Of a stretch of 64,000 bases of DNA, positions 35,060-45,970 are shown piece after piece. Numbering within the stretch: position 1 is the stretch's first letter; every line of letters starts with the position of its first letter. Below the pieces are notes generated by a model. The model saw only the letters and a list, made by a program, of their open reading frames with translations, ran no database searches and was not told where the DNA came from. The translations under genes were made by a program, and so were the position numbers. Source of the stretch: Diphasiastrum complanatum (lineage: Eukaryota; Streptophyta; Lycopodiopsida; Lycopodiales; Lycopodiaceae); contig CM055108.1 of assembly GCA_029204225.1 (NCBI GenBank), forward strand, positions 22,366,326 to 22,430,325, in the 5' to 3' direction.

Positions 35060-35400
35060 AGATCAAAGCTTTGAGGAGTTTTGGAGCTCTTGAAGGAATA
35101 GCACCATATGAAGTTTTATTCAAGATGAAGCCTAAGGTTGATCACCTTAGTGAACTTGGTAGTGCTTGCTTTGCACATATTCCCTTGGAAACAAGAAGGA
35201 AGGATGATCCAAGCTCATGGATCATGATTGGATACTCATCCATCAAGGAGGCCTTTAGTGTCTTTACACTCTCTATTTCAAAAGTGATTGTGAATAGAGA
35301 TGTCACATTGCATGAAGATTCAATCTTGGAAGTGGCCGAGATCAAGGCTTCTCAAGAAGCATTACAAGTTATCCTTTTTGAAGGTATTCAAGTTATGATG
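35002..35400 (+). pseudogene. Copia integrase remnant with internal deletion
   Basis: FKAYVEKKFSLKIKALRS stops exactly where the second catalytic block (DNGGEY) should follow. It is joined to GIAPYEVLFKMKPKVDHLSE and AHIPLETRRKDDPSSWIMIG, the region after the catalytic core. All three DDE residues are therefore missing. The pre-integrase zinc region is also absent. Confidence 0.8.
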
Positions 35401-35456
35401 GGGCCAATGTGTAAGGAGGAGTTTCTTCTTCATATGATTTCAAGAAGATCTTCAAG

Positions 35457-36200
35457 ATGCATGGCCGAGTCTTTATGGCTCACTTACATGGCAAAGAGGG
35501 GCATCTTTCATGTTGTATCTACTACAACACATTCATATATGCTTCTCTTCCTTTGCTTGAAATGCTATCTTGCTTCATTGAATTTTTTGGATCTCAAAGT
35601 TCAAGAAAAGCTATACTAGTTTTGTATGATGCTTATGGTATGGACATGTTTCTTGTCATTATTGACTCAGATGTGTTTCCAATACTTTTTGAAAGCAAGA
35701 TATTGCATTGTCAAAAGAATGCTTGTGGTTTTAGTAAGAACAAGATTGAGCTTGGTACTCACTTTTTTGAAAATCATGTTTTCACATGTTTTGAGGCAAA
35801 TTGTAAACTCCTCTTGAGATTAAGTGAAGCATCCAAAGTGGACACTTACATCCTTGAGAGAGTAACTAGCCTAAAAAAAATCAAGATAGTCTTTGATATC
35901 AAGATTAGATCCATCATGGATATAGTTCATTGTATGTGGACTAGTCAAGCTAGAAAGCATAATCTTGATAATCATCATTGTTTCACATCTTATGATCTTG
36001 ATCTCCATGATCCTTATGAGGACTGGAAGCCTCAGATTTCTCTATTTATGGTGCATCCATCATGCAAGTGGAACTTTCAAAACAAAGATCATCATCAAGC
36101 ATGGAAGAAGCCCATGATCATAGTGGCATATTGGTGGAGCACTCTTCAAAGGCATTGGCAAGAGATCTCTACCAAAGAGATCTTATCATGGATATGGTGA
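35457..36200 (+). CDS. Terminal ORF with a module not found in normal copia pol, function unknown
   Basis: An uninterrupted frame of 247 codons stands where RT and RNase H should be. The start (HGRVFMAHLHGKEG) and SQSSRKAILVLYDAY (residues 47-60) resemble the linker and extreme N-terminus of copia RT. The YKARLVA, MDV and YVDD blocks are absent. Instead there is FEANCKLLLRLSEASKVDTY (112-131) and KHNLDNHHC. The same module occurs twice in the ORF at 38960-40867, and both ORFs end in KEILSWIW/KEALSWIW shortly before the polypurine tract. The actual start may lie upstream because the ATG is internal to RT-linker-like sequence. No catalytic motif is visible; it may be a diverged, repurposed piece of pol or captured sequence. 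Confidence 0.6.
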   Translation: MHGRVFMAHLHGKEGHLSCCIYYNTFIYASLPLLEMLSCFIEFFGSQSSRKAILVLYDAYGMDMFLVIIDSDVFPILFESKILHCQKNACGFSKNKIELGTHFFENHVFTCFEANCKLLLRLSEASKVDTYILERVTSLKKIKIVFDIKIRSIMDIVHCMWTSQARKHNLDNHHCFTSYDLDLHDPYEDWKPQISLFMVHPSCKWNFQNKDHHQAWKKPMIIVAYWWSTLQRHWQEISTKEILSWIW

Positions 36201-36312
36201 GGGTGCTGCTATGATGGATCCCTTGGCTGATCTTCACTTCTTATGCATACCAAAGGATCCACTCAAAAAGACTTACAAACTTCTCAAGTGATCTAGTACC
36301 TTTCCAAGCTAT

Positions 36313-36328
36313 TTTTTGAGGAGGAGTG
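36313..36328 (+). other. Copia polypurine tract
   Basis: TTTTTTGAGGAGGAGTG with the LTR start TGAGAAATTGG following. The same TTTTTGAGGAGGAG precedes the LTR of the element at 38818, which supports a common family. Confidence 0.85.
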
Positions 36329-37151
36329 TGAGAAATTGGCAAAAATCTAGCTTGGTATTTTTTATTATAGAAGTTTGTAAGTGAATCTCACATGTGTAGA
36401 GGATGTTCCCAAGTGTGGAGAATTGTAAAGTAAATCAAAATGTTTGATATAGGGGTCTCATAGAATTTCATAGTCAAGCATTTAGGTGTAGGATGTTGAT
36501 AGGGTCAAATTTGGCATAGATGGCAAATTATCCATTTCCACTTGTAATGCCACTATTGAGCCAAAATAGAGTAGGAGGCCAAACTTGTGCCAATTAGAGT
36601 GTAGACAAGTGTAATGCTTTTATTTGATGAAGTTTAAGAGGTCCAATAGGATTTAGAGGTGGAATCATGTGTGGTCCAATAGGAATTTGAGATGTGCTTG
36701 AATATAGTCCAATAGAATTAAGAGGTGCATGGATCAATGGTCCAATAGGATTAAGAGGTGGCAAAGTGTGATCCAATCATAGTTAAGCATAGTGGTAGCT
36801 CGTGGATCTACTAGTATCATTGTACTCGTCATTTGGATCTAATTGATTTTGAGATTGAGTGGATTTTGAGTGTCATTAAATTTCTAGCTTTCTCTCTCTA
36901 CCCGAGAGCTCATGATGGTTTTTCTCTCTCTACCCGAGGAGAGCAGCTTGTTTTTACTTAGAATACTTTTGGAATACTTCCCACACGTGTGAGTGAGAGT
37001 TGGAAGTGATTGAATGCATGTAGTAGTGTGTTTTTGCCATAGAATCAAAGATAGATCTTGAATCGCAATCTAGTCTTGATCTTGGTGCATCTACACACCT
37101 TAGGAGATCACAAGTACATGTTGTGGACAATCCACACATGTGAATTCAACA
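36329..37151 (+). repeat. Copia 3' LTR
   Basis: 823 bp, pairs with 32044-32866. The substitutions include changes inside the CACGTG/CACATG words (for example CCCACGTGTGG became CCCAAGTGTGG near 36407, while CACATGTGTG became CACACGTGTG near 36982). Confidence 0.92.
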
Positions 37152-37989
37152 CGGTTGATCTCCATGCAGGGGGTAAAGACTAAAGGGTAATCAAATCTAT
37201 TGTTTTCACATTCAAATGTTAAGTTCAAGTTATTTGAAGATCATTGAAGACCTTGCAATCTTCAACGACTTCCACGAATTAGCATTTTGTACAAGTCTAC
37301 AGAATTACACCATGTTTTCAACAGTGCAGAAATGGACTAATTGTCGCACATTTTGCACTTTTTCAACTCCCAAAAGATGCGACAATTTCCCGACAACAGC
37401 TTCTTTTCAAGTATTTCAAAGAAGTAAACCTCTTGTTGGCTTTTTCTCATTTTCCCAAAATGCGACAAAACAGTCACTTCAACAAATGACTGTTTTTCAA
37501 CACCTTTGAGTTTTTTGGTTTTTTTTTTTTTTGCAAAAATGCTAGGTGAGAGAAAAATCCGAAGGGTGTCTATTTACACGTGAAACATCTCCAGCTACTT
37601 CTCGAAGTATGCGAAGTGAGAGAAAATATGCGAGAAGTATGCGACATTATCGTCCACATCAACGATCCTGAGTCGCTTGACCTAACTACACATTGTACAG
37701 TTATCATGTAGTTCAACTACTTCTGAGTACAATGAAGTACATAGTTGAAACCTAAATATTTATTGTAATTAATTACAAGGATGCGGTGGTATAAATACAT
37801 CTTCCTCGTGCATTCTCAATGATGCTCCACCAACAGAGGGAATGATATTGAGCATCCAAGTTACGCCTCCATTTTTGGGCTGTAATGCATTCAATGTTGT
37901 TCAAGCTTTCATTGTAATATAAAAGCAACATGTTTCTATCATCTGTGTTTAACGTAGATGTATGATGTGATATGGTTACACTCTTACTA
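37152..37989 (+). other. Copia pol tail and probable solo/partial LTR
   Basis: Just right of the LTR the plus strand reads VDLHAGGKD and a stop (37155-37182), a common end of copia pol, then a purine stretch GCAGGGGGTAAAG. A possible LTR starts at 37216 (TGTTAAGTTCAAG). It has a TATA-like GTATAAATACA at about 37790 and runs to roughly 37950. No partner LTR is seen. This may be the 3' part of the element interrupted by the insertion at 32044-37151. Confidence 0.4.
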
Positions 37990-38818
37990 TGCAAAAAGTA
38001 CAAAAAGGAACAAGAGTGGATCCTAGTCTGATCCTCAAGAGGGATTGGTTGTCAGATTACTTGATTTATCAATCTACTTCAGACTAAGATCAATCTAGAT
38101 CAATTCTAGACACAAAATCCTAACAAGAACAATCATTAATTGAAGGTAAGTGTACTTTATGGTTTTACACGTGTGAAACACTGTCTGAGTATGGACTCCA
38201 ACCTGAAAATCAAGTACACATTGATAGAACCTTAAAACAATCAAAACAAATGTAGACAAATGGAGAGAATCACTCAAAATTGCTTCCAAAACCAAGATTG
38301 GTGTCTCACATTGATTATGGCCAAATGTGGCTCTATATATACAATAAGTGGGAGCTCATGGTACTGATCATCCCTCTGATCCCACATGTGTGAATGTGCT
38401 TTGTCATATGATGATTCATCATGCAAAACTGACACTTGGACAAAACCTTCTATTTTGAGCACTTTTGGTCCATTTTTCTTCTATATGGAGCTCTACTTGG
38501 AAATCTTCTAGAAGTCAAAATTCGCCTACTTCAGCTTATTCCACACATGTGAGCTGTCCTCTACACATGGGATATGACACCTAACCAAAGGATTTGGCTC
38601 ATGCAATCAATAGATTGATGCCATGTGTCATATGTCTAGAAAACTAGTTTTTGGCCTTTTTAGCCACTAGAACTTGAATTAAATCATATGTACAACCTAT
38701 ATGATTATGGTACATGACAAGTACACTATTTTCACACGTGGGAACAGGCTCCACACATGTGTGTTTATCTATATACAAGATTTTTGGCCTCTACCAAGCT
38801 TATTTTTGCATTTTTCAC
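37990..38818 (-). repeat. Copia 3' LTR of the element carrying the 635-codon ORF
   Basis: 829 bp. It is the same family as the plus-strand LTR at 62992-63921: both begin TGTGAAAAAT (minus strand here) and end with GTACTTTTTGCA. The polypurine tract TTTTTGAGGAGGAG (38819-38832) precedes it on the minus strand. Paired CACACGTGGG and CCACACATGTGTG sites lie at about 38729-38763. Confidence 0.88.
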
Positions 38819-38959
38819 ACTCCTCCTCAAAAATCTAGCTTGGTAAATCTAGCTTGATGGAAAACATGATGATCTTGAACTTGACTCCATGGGCTGAATT
38901 GGTCTTTGCTGGTTCAAAAGGTGTGAAGATCAGCCAATGATCTTGATGTTGATCTGAAA

Positions 38960-40867
38960 TCACCATATCCATGATAGTGCTTCTTTGATGTTGACATCTT
39001 TGATGAACTTGAGAGCTTTGCACCATCCTAGCATCTTCAAAATTGATTCCTTCCAAATTTCATGTAGATGCTTGACTTTGAGACTTGCTCCTTCTTCATG
39101 TGCATGCTCCTCCTTGAGAAAATAAAGATTTCTTCTTGACTTATTAGGACCACAAAGATCTAACATCATGTTACCATGATCTAGAGAATGAGACTTATCC
39201 AAATTGGCAAGACTATGCATGCTATAATAACAAAGTGTTTGCATCATATCTTCATGCTTGTTTACCATGCTAATCTCAGATCCAATGAGGCTAAATACTT
39301 CATTATGGAGATAAGTGACTTTAGAAGATGATTCACTTACTCTCATAAAGAGTTTACAATTTGCCTCAATACAAATTTTCAAACTATGAGTGAACAAATC
39401 ACTTTTGCTCTTACATGACTCAAGAGCATACATTTGATGAAATAACCATTTGCTTTCTAATTGATTTAAAATCAATTTCAACCTTTTAAGAACATCATCT
39501 ATGTTCTCAAGAGGGACTTCATACTCAACTAGTATGGCTTTACTCCAATTTTGAGATGCAATGATCTCACTAAAGCAGATTGATTTATCAAATGACATAA
39601 GAGAAGTAAGTATGTGATGTATACCACATGAGATATGCTCCTCTTTCCCTTGAAATGTGAGCCACATGGACTCAACCATATTTCTTGAGTTTCTTTTTGG
39701 AATCACAATTTGAGAAGGTCTCTCCTCAACCCTTGGCACACTTGAACCTTGAGATGACTCCTTAAGATCCTCTTCATGATGCTCCTTCTTGATGGAAAAC
39801 TGACACCTCCATGTCTCATAATGATCACAACAAGTATGACCATTCAATATGCACTTCCTATGATTATCAAGATTACTTATGCTAGAAACATAAGTCCAAA
39901 AATCACCACAACTTGGCATGATTTTTCCAATATTGAAATCAAAAGGCATTTCCATCTCAATAAGGCTAACTACTTGCTTATGGATATAAGTGTCCACTTT
40001 GGATGCTTCACTTATTCTCATAAGAAGTTTACAACTTTCCTTTAAGATTGAAAACTTACAATTTTCATCTTTACGAATGAACACATCATTCATGATCTTA
40101 TTGAAACCAAAAGATCCTACATTATGAAGATATTTCCATTTCCTTGTCTTCATAACTAATGTAAGCTTACAAGGAAAACATGCTTTGCTATACTTTAAGG
40201 CATCACACTCAACTAGTATTGCCTTAAGCCACCTTTGAGATACAAAAATCCCTTCAAAGCAGAATAGATCTTCATAAGTTGACATGAGAGCATAAATGAA
40301 ACTATTTTCATTCTGTGATTGCTCCTTATTCTTGGTTGATTTCTCTTGGATAATAACAGTAAGTTTGAACCTGTCCAAAGTTCCAAGCAAAATACTTTTC
40401 AAGGACATAAAATAGATCCAAGTTACTTTCATGAAAGTGACATCTATCTTTGCAACTTGAACCAAAAAATGCACTTCCAAATGAAAAATTTCAAAAGATT
40501 TGACATATGTTGTGATGGACTCTTGAAGACAAATCTTGCAAGTCCTTGTGAGACTCCAAGCCTCATTCACCTTTCCACAAAGGAAACACCTTTCCTTGGA
40601 CTTGTCCTTCTTGTATTTGCATTTTGAACTTGAAGCTCCATCCTTCACCTCGGCCCCCTTGCTTTGGTTCTCCTTGGATGGATTAGTCTTCTTTTTGTAG
40701 CATCTTGAGAAAAAATATCCTCCCTTGCCACAAAGGTTGCACTCATGATCCTTTCTTTCCTTCAATAGGACGCCACCTATTGATGCCATGTGAATAAAAA
40801 CTTGTGATATGATTCTACAAATGTAATTTGTGACTTTCAAGAGACTAGATTTGAACATCTTCAACAA
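38960..40867 (-). CDS. Long ORF with zinc knuckles and two copies of an undescribed module
   Basis: An open frame of 635 codons, the longest in the window; the Met at residue 27 (MASIGGVLLKERKD, 40789) looks like the natural start. Residues 43-56 are a knuckle, CNLCGKGGYFFSRC, with Tyr for His. Cys 94 and 97 begin a second (CFLCGK). Two blocks of about 150 residues follow (about 195-350 and 425-575), each with QRWLKAILVE/QNWSKAILVE, then ESCKLLMRISEASK/EANCKLFMRVSESSSK, then LDNHRK/LDKSHS. The ORF ends KEALSWIW, like the 247-codon ORF at 36200, and lies before a polypurine tract and LTR. The first line of each block resembles the N-terminus of copia RT, but no RT, RNase H or integrase motif is present. 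Staying open over 1.9 kb in such decayed surroundings suggests young age or constraint. Function unknown. Confidence 0.62.
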   Translation of the reverse strand: MLKMFKSSLLKVTNYICRIISQVFIHMASIGGVLLKERKDHECNLCGKGGYFFSRCYKKKTNPSKENQSKGAEVKDGASSSKCKYKKDKSKERCFLCGKVNEAWSLTRTCKICLQESITTYVKSFEIFHLEVHFLVQVAKIDVTFMKVTWIYFMSLKSILLGTLDRFKLTVIIQEKSTKNKEQSQNENSFIYALMSTYEDLFCFEGIFVSQRWLKAILVECDALKYSKACFPCKLTLVMKTRKWKYLHNVGSFGFNKIMNDVFIRKDENCKFSILKESCKLLMRISEASKVDTYIHKQVVSLIEMEMPFDFNIGKIMPSCGDFWTYVSSISNLDNHRKCILNGHTCCDHYETWRCQFSIKKEHHEEDLKESSQGSSVPRVEERPSQIVIPKRNSRNMVESMWLTFQGKEEHISCGIHHILTSLMSFDKSICFSEIIASQNWSKAILVEYEVPLENIDDVLKRLKLILNQLESKWLFHQMYALESCKSKSDLFTHSLKICIEANCKLFMRVSESSSKVTYLHNEVFSLIGSEISMVNKHEDMMQTLCYYSMHSLANLDKSHSLDHGNMMLDLCGPNKSRRNLYFLKEEHAHEEGASLKVKHLHEIWKESILKMLGWCKALKFIKDVNIKEALSWIW

Positions 40868-41884
40868 TCTAGAAGGATCTACAAAAGATCTAGCTCACAA
40901 ACCTAAGAATCAATCTTCACAGTAATGACTAGTCACTTGGAAACTTTGCTTTGATCACTAAGACAAAAGCACACAATCTTTGAATCAAATCACTAAAGAA
41001 ATCAGATCCAATCTCCTATTGGACTCATCAAATACCAATGACTCTTTCTTTTGAAAGTTGAAATGGATATGAAAAAGATTTGACACCTAGATTTTCCTTT
41101 TCACTTGACTAGTTCTCTCAACACTTGAGATTCTTGAACAAAAAGATGGGTTTTGTTTCAAAGACATGAAAATCAAACTTAATCACTTCTTTTGGACTCA
41201 CTCTTGACCAAAATAATCTCACACTTGACATTTAGAATGAATTTGATTTGATTTGACAACAAACTATACCACCAATTTTTCACAAAGCTTAAGAAATTAG
41301 ACAACTAGAGATTCACAAAGATCTCAACCATGCATGATTACTCAAATATGGACTCCTCCTCATTCTAGACATCCAATGGGATCTCAAATTGACCCTCACA
41401 CTCTCACAAAGAAAGTTTAATAGAACTAATTTGAGTTTCATACATACTATGTCAAATTTTCCTCAATAAATTGATTCAATCACCCCTATTGGATTCCACC
41501 AATTACTCTACCTCTAAAGACTTGGAATGAAATTCAAAATCAAAAGTTGTGATTTTTCTCAATAAGATATTGCGCTTCAATCATTGTCCAAGAATCCATC
41601 TTCATCACCATAAAAAATGTTAGATTTATCATCATAAACAACATAGATTCATCACCATAAACAACATCAAGCTTATTCACATTTTCTTCTTCAAAGACAA
41701 CATCCATAGAAATATATTAGAGGAATTCTGAATCCAAAAAAGGCCCTATAAGAAATGCCATGTAGATTGACAAAGTTTATTAATGTAAATTATCAAATTC
41801 ATTTTCCGCCCAAATGCTTTTGCATTTCCGCCCGCACGATTTTCGATGCTTAACCATTCTATGTACATTATCGCTTGTAGTTCG
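40868..41884. other. Unassigned region right of the 635-codon ORF
   Basis: The expected 5' LTR and primer site of the minus-strand element are not visible; only AT-rich sequence and short frames are present. The element seems truncated, or the leader is unrecognisable. Confidence 0.45.
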
Positions 41885-42277
41885 TTAAAAATAATATAAC
41901 TTTTTAACTGTAGCTTCGATTGAGAAGAAAATTATACAGTTGGAAAGTGCTCAATGAGAGCTTTCCAACGGTACCCTACATGACTACAGCCGATTACCGT
42001 TCAAAAGTTATGGCCGGTCAAAGTTTTTGAAAAAGTCAAATATCGCTTTTGTCGACCAAAAAAGTCAAAGCGCTTTGAGAGAGGGTGCTCTAAGGTCGCA
42101 CAAGAGCGATATTTGACTCTCTTTTTTTTTTAAGAAACTTTGACTGGCCATAACTTTTGAACGGTATCTTGGAAGTAGGTCATGTAGGATACCTTTGGAA
42201 AGCTCTCGTCAAGCGTTTTCCAATGGTATAATTTTTGTCTCATCAAACCTACGGTTAAAAAGTTATACTATTTTTAA
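41885..42277. repeat. Large foldback element with arms of about 165 bp
   Basis: The left arm (about 41885-42048) and right arm (about 42105-42277) are complementary with scattered mismatches. Matching words include AACTTTTTAACYGTAG, GAGAGCTTTCCAA, CCTACATGAC and ACCGTTCAAAAGTTATGGCC, and AGTCAAATATCGCT closes the stem. The loop of about 56 bases is at 42049-42104. It has no coding capacity. A MITE or foldback-type DNA transposon derivative is likely. Confidence 0.82.
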
Positions 42278-42489
42278 TGATAATTGCATATTCTAACTAT
42301 GAATAACATGTCATGTTGTGGGATGCCCCCGACACCGAATTATAGCATTATTAAGAAAACTTTTTTTTTTTTCAATTTTAATGAGTTACGTTATGTAGAT
42401 TTCAAATTTTTTGATTGGTTTATGTGTAAGCAAAATTTGAGAAAAAATATAAAGAGAATCTTTACAAAGGGTCTTTTTTGGATTTACAA
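42278..42489. other. Short AT-rich spacer
   Basis: Nothing recognised apart from a T-run at 42360-42373. Confidence 0.5.
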
Positions 42490-43210
42490 CTCCACTAACG
42501 GTAAACTTTTTTTGAGTTAAGAACGTAAACTCTATAAGCTTCACTTACTTCACTATAGTCATTAAAGATTTCCTTAAAGGATTTAAAAGATGAGTTGACA
42601 TAGCAAGTACTACCAAAGATCTTCAAATGTTTGATACTTGGCTTCTTACCAAAAAGAATCTCAAATGAACTCTTACCGTCCAAATCTTCATTTGACCACC
42701 TGTTGCAAACAAAGTTAGCACACATCAAATTTTCATCCCAAAAAGACTTGAAAATATTTGCATTCACCCTCATGGCTTTAGCTCTTTCACAAAGATTTCT
42801 CTTCCTCTCTTCCACTCCATGTGTAACCTCTGAGTTTGAAAGCTCCCTCTTGATCCCATGTGCCACAGAAACCTCTTTGAACTTTGTTGATAGTCTTCAT
42901 CTCCATTTTCCAGCTTTAACCACTTTATCTTCATGTTGAATTGACTCCCCATAGCATTCTTGAACTTGAGAAAGACATCAAGGACTTCATTCTTACTCTT
43001 TAGAAGATAAATCTAACAATATCTACTAAAGTCATCAATGCAAGTCACATACATCTTTGCTCCTTCTTTACTCAAAGCACTAGTACAATGCACATCCAAA
43101 TGTACTAAATGAAAAGGCATCTTAGATCTTGAGCTACATCTAGAAGAAGACAACCCATGTAACTTTGACAATGTATAAAGCTCAGAAACTTGCTCTTTCG
43201 CCATCAAACT
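42490..43210 (-). pseudogene. Copia integrase fragment
   Basis: From 43207 it reads FHLVHLDVHCTSALSKEGAK (first catalytic Asp) and YVTCIDDFSRYC, then a stop. Shifted frames give FNMKIKWLKLENGDEDYQ, a degraded second Asp block, and GVEERKRNLCERAKAMRV, with the catalytic Glu, followed by WDENLMCANFVCNR and FGKKPSIKHLKIFGSTCYVN. No RT follows on its downstream side. The piece stops at about 42490 near sequence unrelated to copia. Confidence 0.78.
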
Positions 43211-43599
43211 GTTGGATTTATTCCTCTACTCTCCTAAATCCCATGTTAATCTAGTTCCATTCATGTTGCTATAGTTTTACACGCATTGTCGCACAGTCTA
43301 CATAAATACTCTATTTATCGAAGACATGCACCGGAATGGCATCCGACTTGTCGGGGAAGTATGACTTGTCGACTCAACCGACTATCATCGAGGACCGTTC
43401 AAACGACTATGCCAACTTTATTGACCATCGACAGCGACACGCTCGATTTCGAATAGTCGAAGCCTTCTCATGCCCACTTCTTGTACTATGCAACTACTTT
43501 GACAATGATATTAGCCACCGCAATCTACTCCAGATGGCACAACTCCACACCGCCTTAGTTCGCCATGCAAGAAGACTATCTTGCACAATGTGGATCCTG
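43211..43599. other. Unassigned sequence between two copia fragments
   Basis: A plus-strand frame of 90 codons (43336-43608) has no family signature and overlaps the RT fragment on the other strand. I do not call it a gene. Confidence 0.4.
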
Positions 43600-44420
43600 A
43601 GGTCATAAGCTGCTGCATATGCAAATAACAGACGTAGGGACGAATGTTTGACAACAAGAGAGAAGGTTTCAGAGTAGTCAATACCGTATCTTTGAGAGAA
43701 TCCTTTCGCTACCAGTCTTGCCTTGTATTTCGTCACATTCCCATATGGTTTGTATTTGAGTTTGAAAACCCATTTGCATTTGACAGTCTTGTGCTTATGT
43801 GGTAATGGCTCCAGCGTCCATATCTGGTTCTTCCTCATGGACTCCATTTCTTCGTTCATGGCTTGGATCCATCTGTCCTTTTCTGGACTTTCAATCGCCT
43901 CCTCGAAAGTCCGTGGTTCGCCACTGAACCTGTAGAATTTTTTTGATGTGGAAGCTGAGCTGCCTGGCACATATCTTGCTGGTGCTCTTCGTGGTCTTGT
44001 CGACCTTCTAGGAGATCCTCCTGGAACAGCTATGCCTTTGCCTTTGTCTGCTCTACTCAGTCTGGAACCATCTTGGTTTACAGGAACTGCGGCAGCAGGT
44101 TGCCTCTCGAATCTTTCTTCGTCAAATTCGTCGTTCAAATGGGAGACGACTCAAAAAATTTTGTTTTCATGTTCGTCCTCTACTCCCTCTGTCATTGGTG
44201 GCAGGTCATAGTACTGTCTCTCCAGAACTTTGTAGTTGATAGGATCGTCATTGGCCATTTTTGTCCTGCTCTCATTGAATCTGACATCTCAAGTGAGGTC
44301 TTTTCCATCCCACTGTATATTCGTCAACTGATTCTCGTGCCAGACCGCAAAAGATTCTCATTCGTGAATCTTTCGTGTTCGCGAACCGTTTGTCTCGGTC
44401 TCCTTTGACTCTCATGTTCG
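43600..44420 (-). pseudogene. Copia RT N-terminal fragment of a different, GC-richer family
   Basis: Reads, from about 44300, VRFNESRTKMANDDP in the linker, then [60 protein letters not shown] and [20 protein letters not shown]. It breaks off at [12 protein letters not shown], before the first catalytic Asp block. The order on the minus strand, RT fragment upstream of the integrase fragment at 42490-43210, is the reverse of copia order, so they come from separate elements. Confidence 0.8.
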
Positions 44421-45224
44421 CAAAACTTTTCGTGTTTCATGTCTCCTTGCTTTCGTGTTTGTGAACATCTTCGTCAGGCTGAGGCTGAAAGCTAGCAAGG
44501 CTTTGTAAACAGAAACGTTTTGTTTCTTCAAAACCAACAAAAAATATCACAAGAAAAATTTAATTGAAAGAAAATGCTAACATTAAAAGAAATTAAATCT
44601 GAAAACTTACAATCCCATTTTCTTCTATCATTTGGATTTAAATCATGAATGTTGAGCTCATTGTGAAGATAAGCACGCTGAACTAGAACTTACGTGATAG
44701 ATTGACCGGTAGGTGATACTTTTAAATCCAATATCCTGCCTTTCCAAGAGCTTCTATATATGCTATCTGATCTTTTTCTTTTCCATAATGAGCCTTTTGC
44801 AGAGGGATGCATCAAGATCCATTGATATTTTCGATAGATTCTTGGTATCCATTGATCTTCTGCATTTTTTTTCATTACAAATATTGATTGCATCAATGGT
44901 TCCTCTTGGTCTCCGATTATGTGTAGCCATTATTCAAAAATACGTGTACGCAAGCTAAGAACGGAGAGAATGAAGAGATTGAGAGGTAAATCTAAGAATG
45001 ACAATCCAAAATAAGAGATAGAATGAAGAGAATGAGAGGTATACCTATGAATGACAAGAAGTTCCTAAACTACAAGGATTAGTTAACTATAGTTTACGAC
45101 TATTGATGTCAAATCAACCTCGAGTGTACAAAGACGAACATCATAAGAGTATTCGGCCAGTAACTGTGGTCCAATCACAATTGTTTATTTTGCTTGGTGG
45201 GATATTTAAAAATCACAAAAATTT
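44421..45224. other. Unassigned region
   Basis: The sequence around 44320-44480 has repeated TTCGTGTTYGCGAAC-type words. The rest is AT-rich with no supported gene. Confidence 0.4.
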
Positions 45225-45970
45225 TGTCAGAAATGTTGAACTCTTGCAACTTTGCCGTGACGCGAAGCGAAGCGACACGAAGCGAATGGCGAATGGCGAA
45301 CAATTCGTGAAAGTCAACTTACCTCAAAAATTTTAAGACAAGAAGCGAAGCTAAACTTGAAGGCCAAATAATTCATGAAAGTCAAACATGCCTCCAAGAC
45401 CAAAGGACACGACATGACACAAAACGAAACGAAAAGAAAACGAAAGAAAATCTTTTGCGCTACTAGCTGGCAGCTCAACGGACGTGGAGCCTTAAACTTC
45501 ACGCTCAACTGAAATAGGTAGCAATAACAGAGAGTAACTAACTAGCTGATTAGCGTTAACTACTCTCGTAATTCTTTGTTTAGCTATCTTGTAAAGTCCA
45601 CATAGTGGAGATATAAAACAATTTTTTATGGATCAACAGAAAATACTCAAAGTGTGCATGAGTAAAGCAGAAAAGGAAAAAATAGAAGCAAAATAGCTAT
45701 GGATGAAAGTCTGCCAATGAGCAAAACACAACGAAAGAGCAGAGTGTCTGGCCGCCACCAACGAGCGAGACATTGATCATCTCGCTCTAAAAATCAAACT
45801 GATAATACAGTTGCTCTATCTTGTGCATCTCCTTGGCTTTCGTTGTCTTGATTGCTAGAATGATTTCTGTTCTGTGATCTGTAGGCTTGTGTCTAGGACC
45901 CTGCAAGCGTTCACATTAAGAAAATCCAAAAGAAACAAATCCGTTCGCGATACAAAACCTGTTCGCGACA
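45225..45970 (+). repeat. Probable copia 5' LTR
   Basis: Ends GTTCGCGACA directly before a primer-binding site. A TG start at 45225 (TGTCAGAAATGTTG) would give 746 bp. It contains a run of GCGAA repeats (about 45258-45300) and a TATA-like GATATAAAACAA at about 45610. No partner LTR was found, so the left end is uncertain. Confidence 0.5.

Larger units (their letters stand above)
32044..37151 (+). mobile_element. Non-autonomous Ty1/copia element with paired 823-bp LTRs
   Basis: LTRs of equal length (32044-32866 and 36329-37151) start TGAGAAATTGG and end GAATTCAACA. They differ at roughly 20 positions. A perfect primer site follows the first and a polypurine tract precedes the second. The 3.5-kb interior has gag, protease, a fragment of integrase and a terminal ORF, but no RT or RNase H. 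It must depend on enzymes from another element. The flanking bases (GTTTG left, CGGTT right) do not form a perfect 5-bp duplication. Confidence 0.9.

Noticed and set aside
43336-43608. Plus-strand frame of 90 codons
   Set aside because: No family signature and it runs into the RT fragment on the opposite strand.
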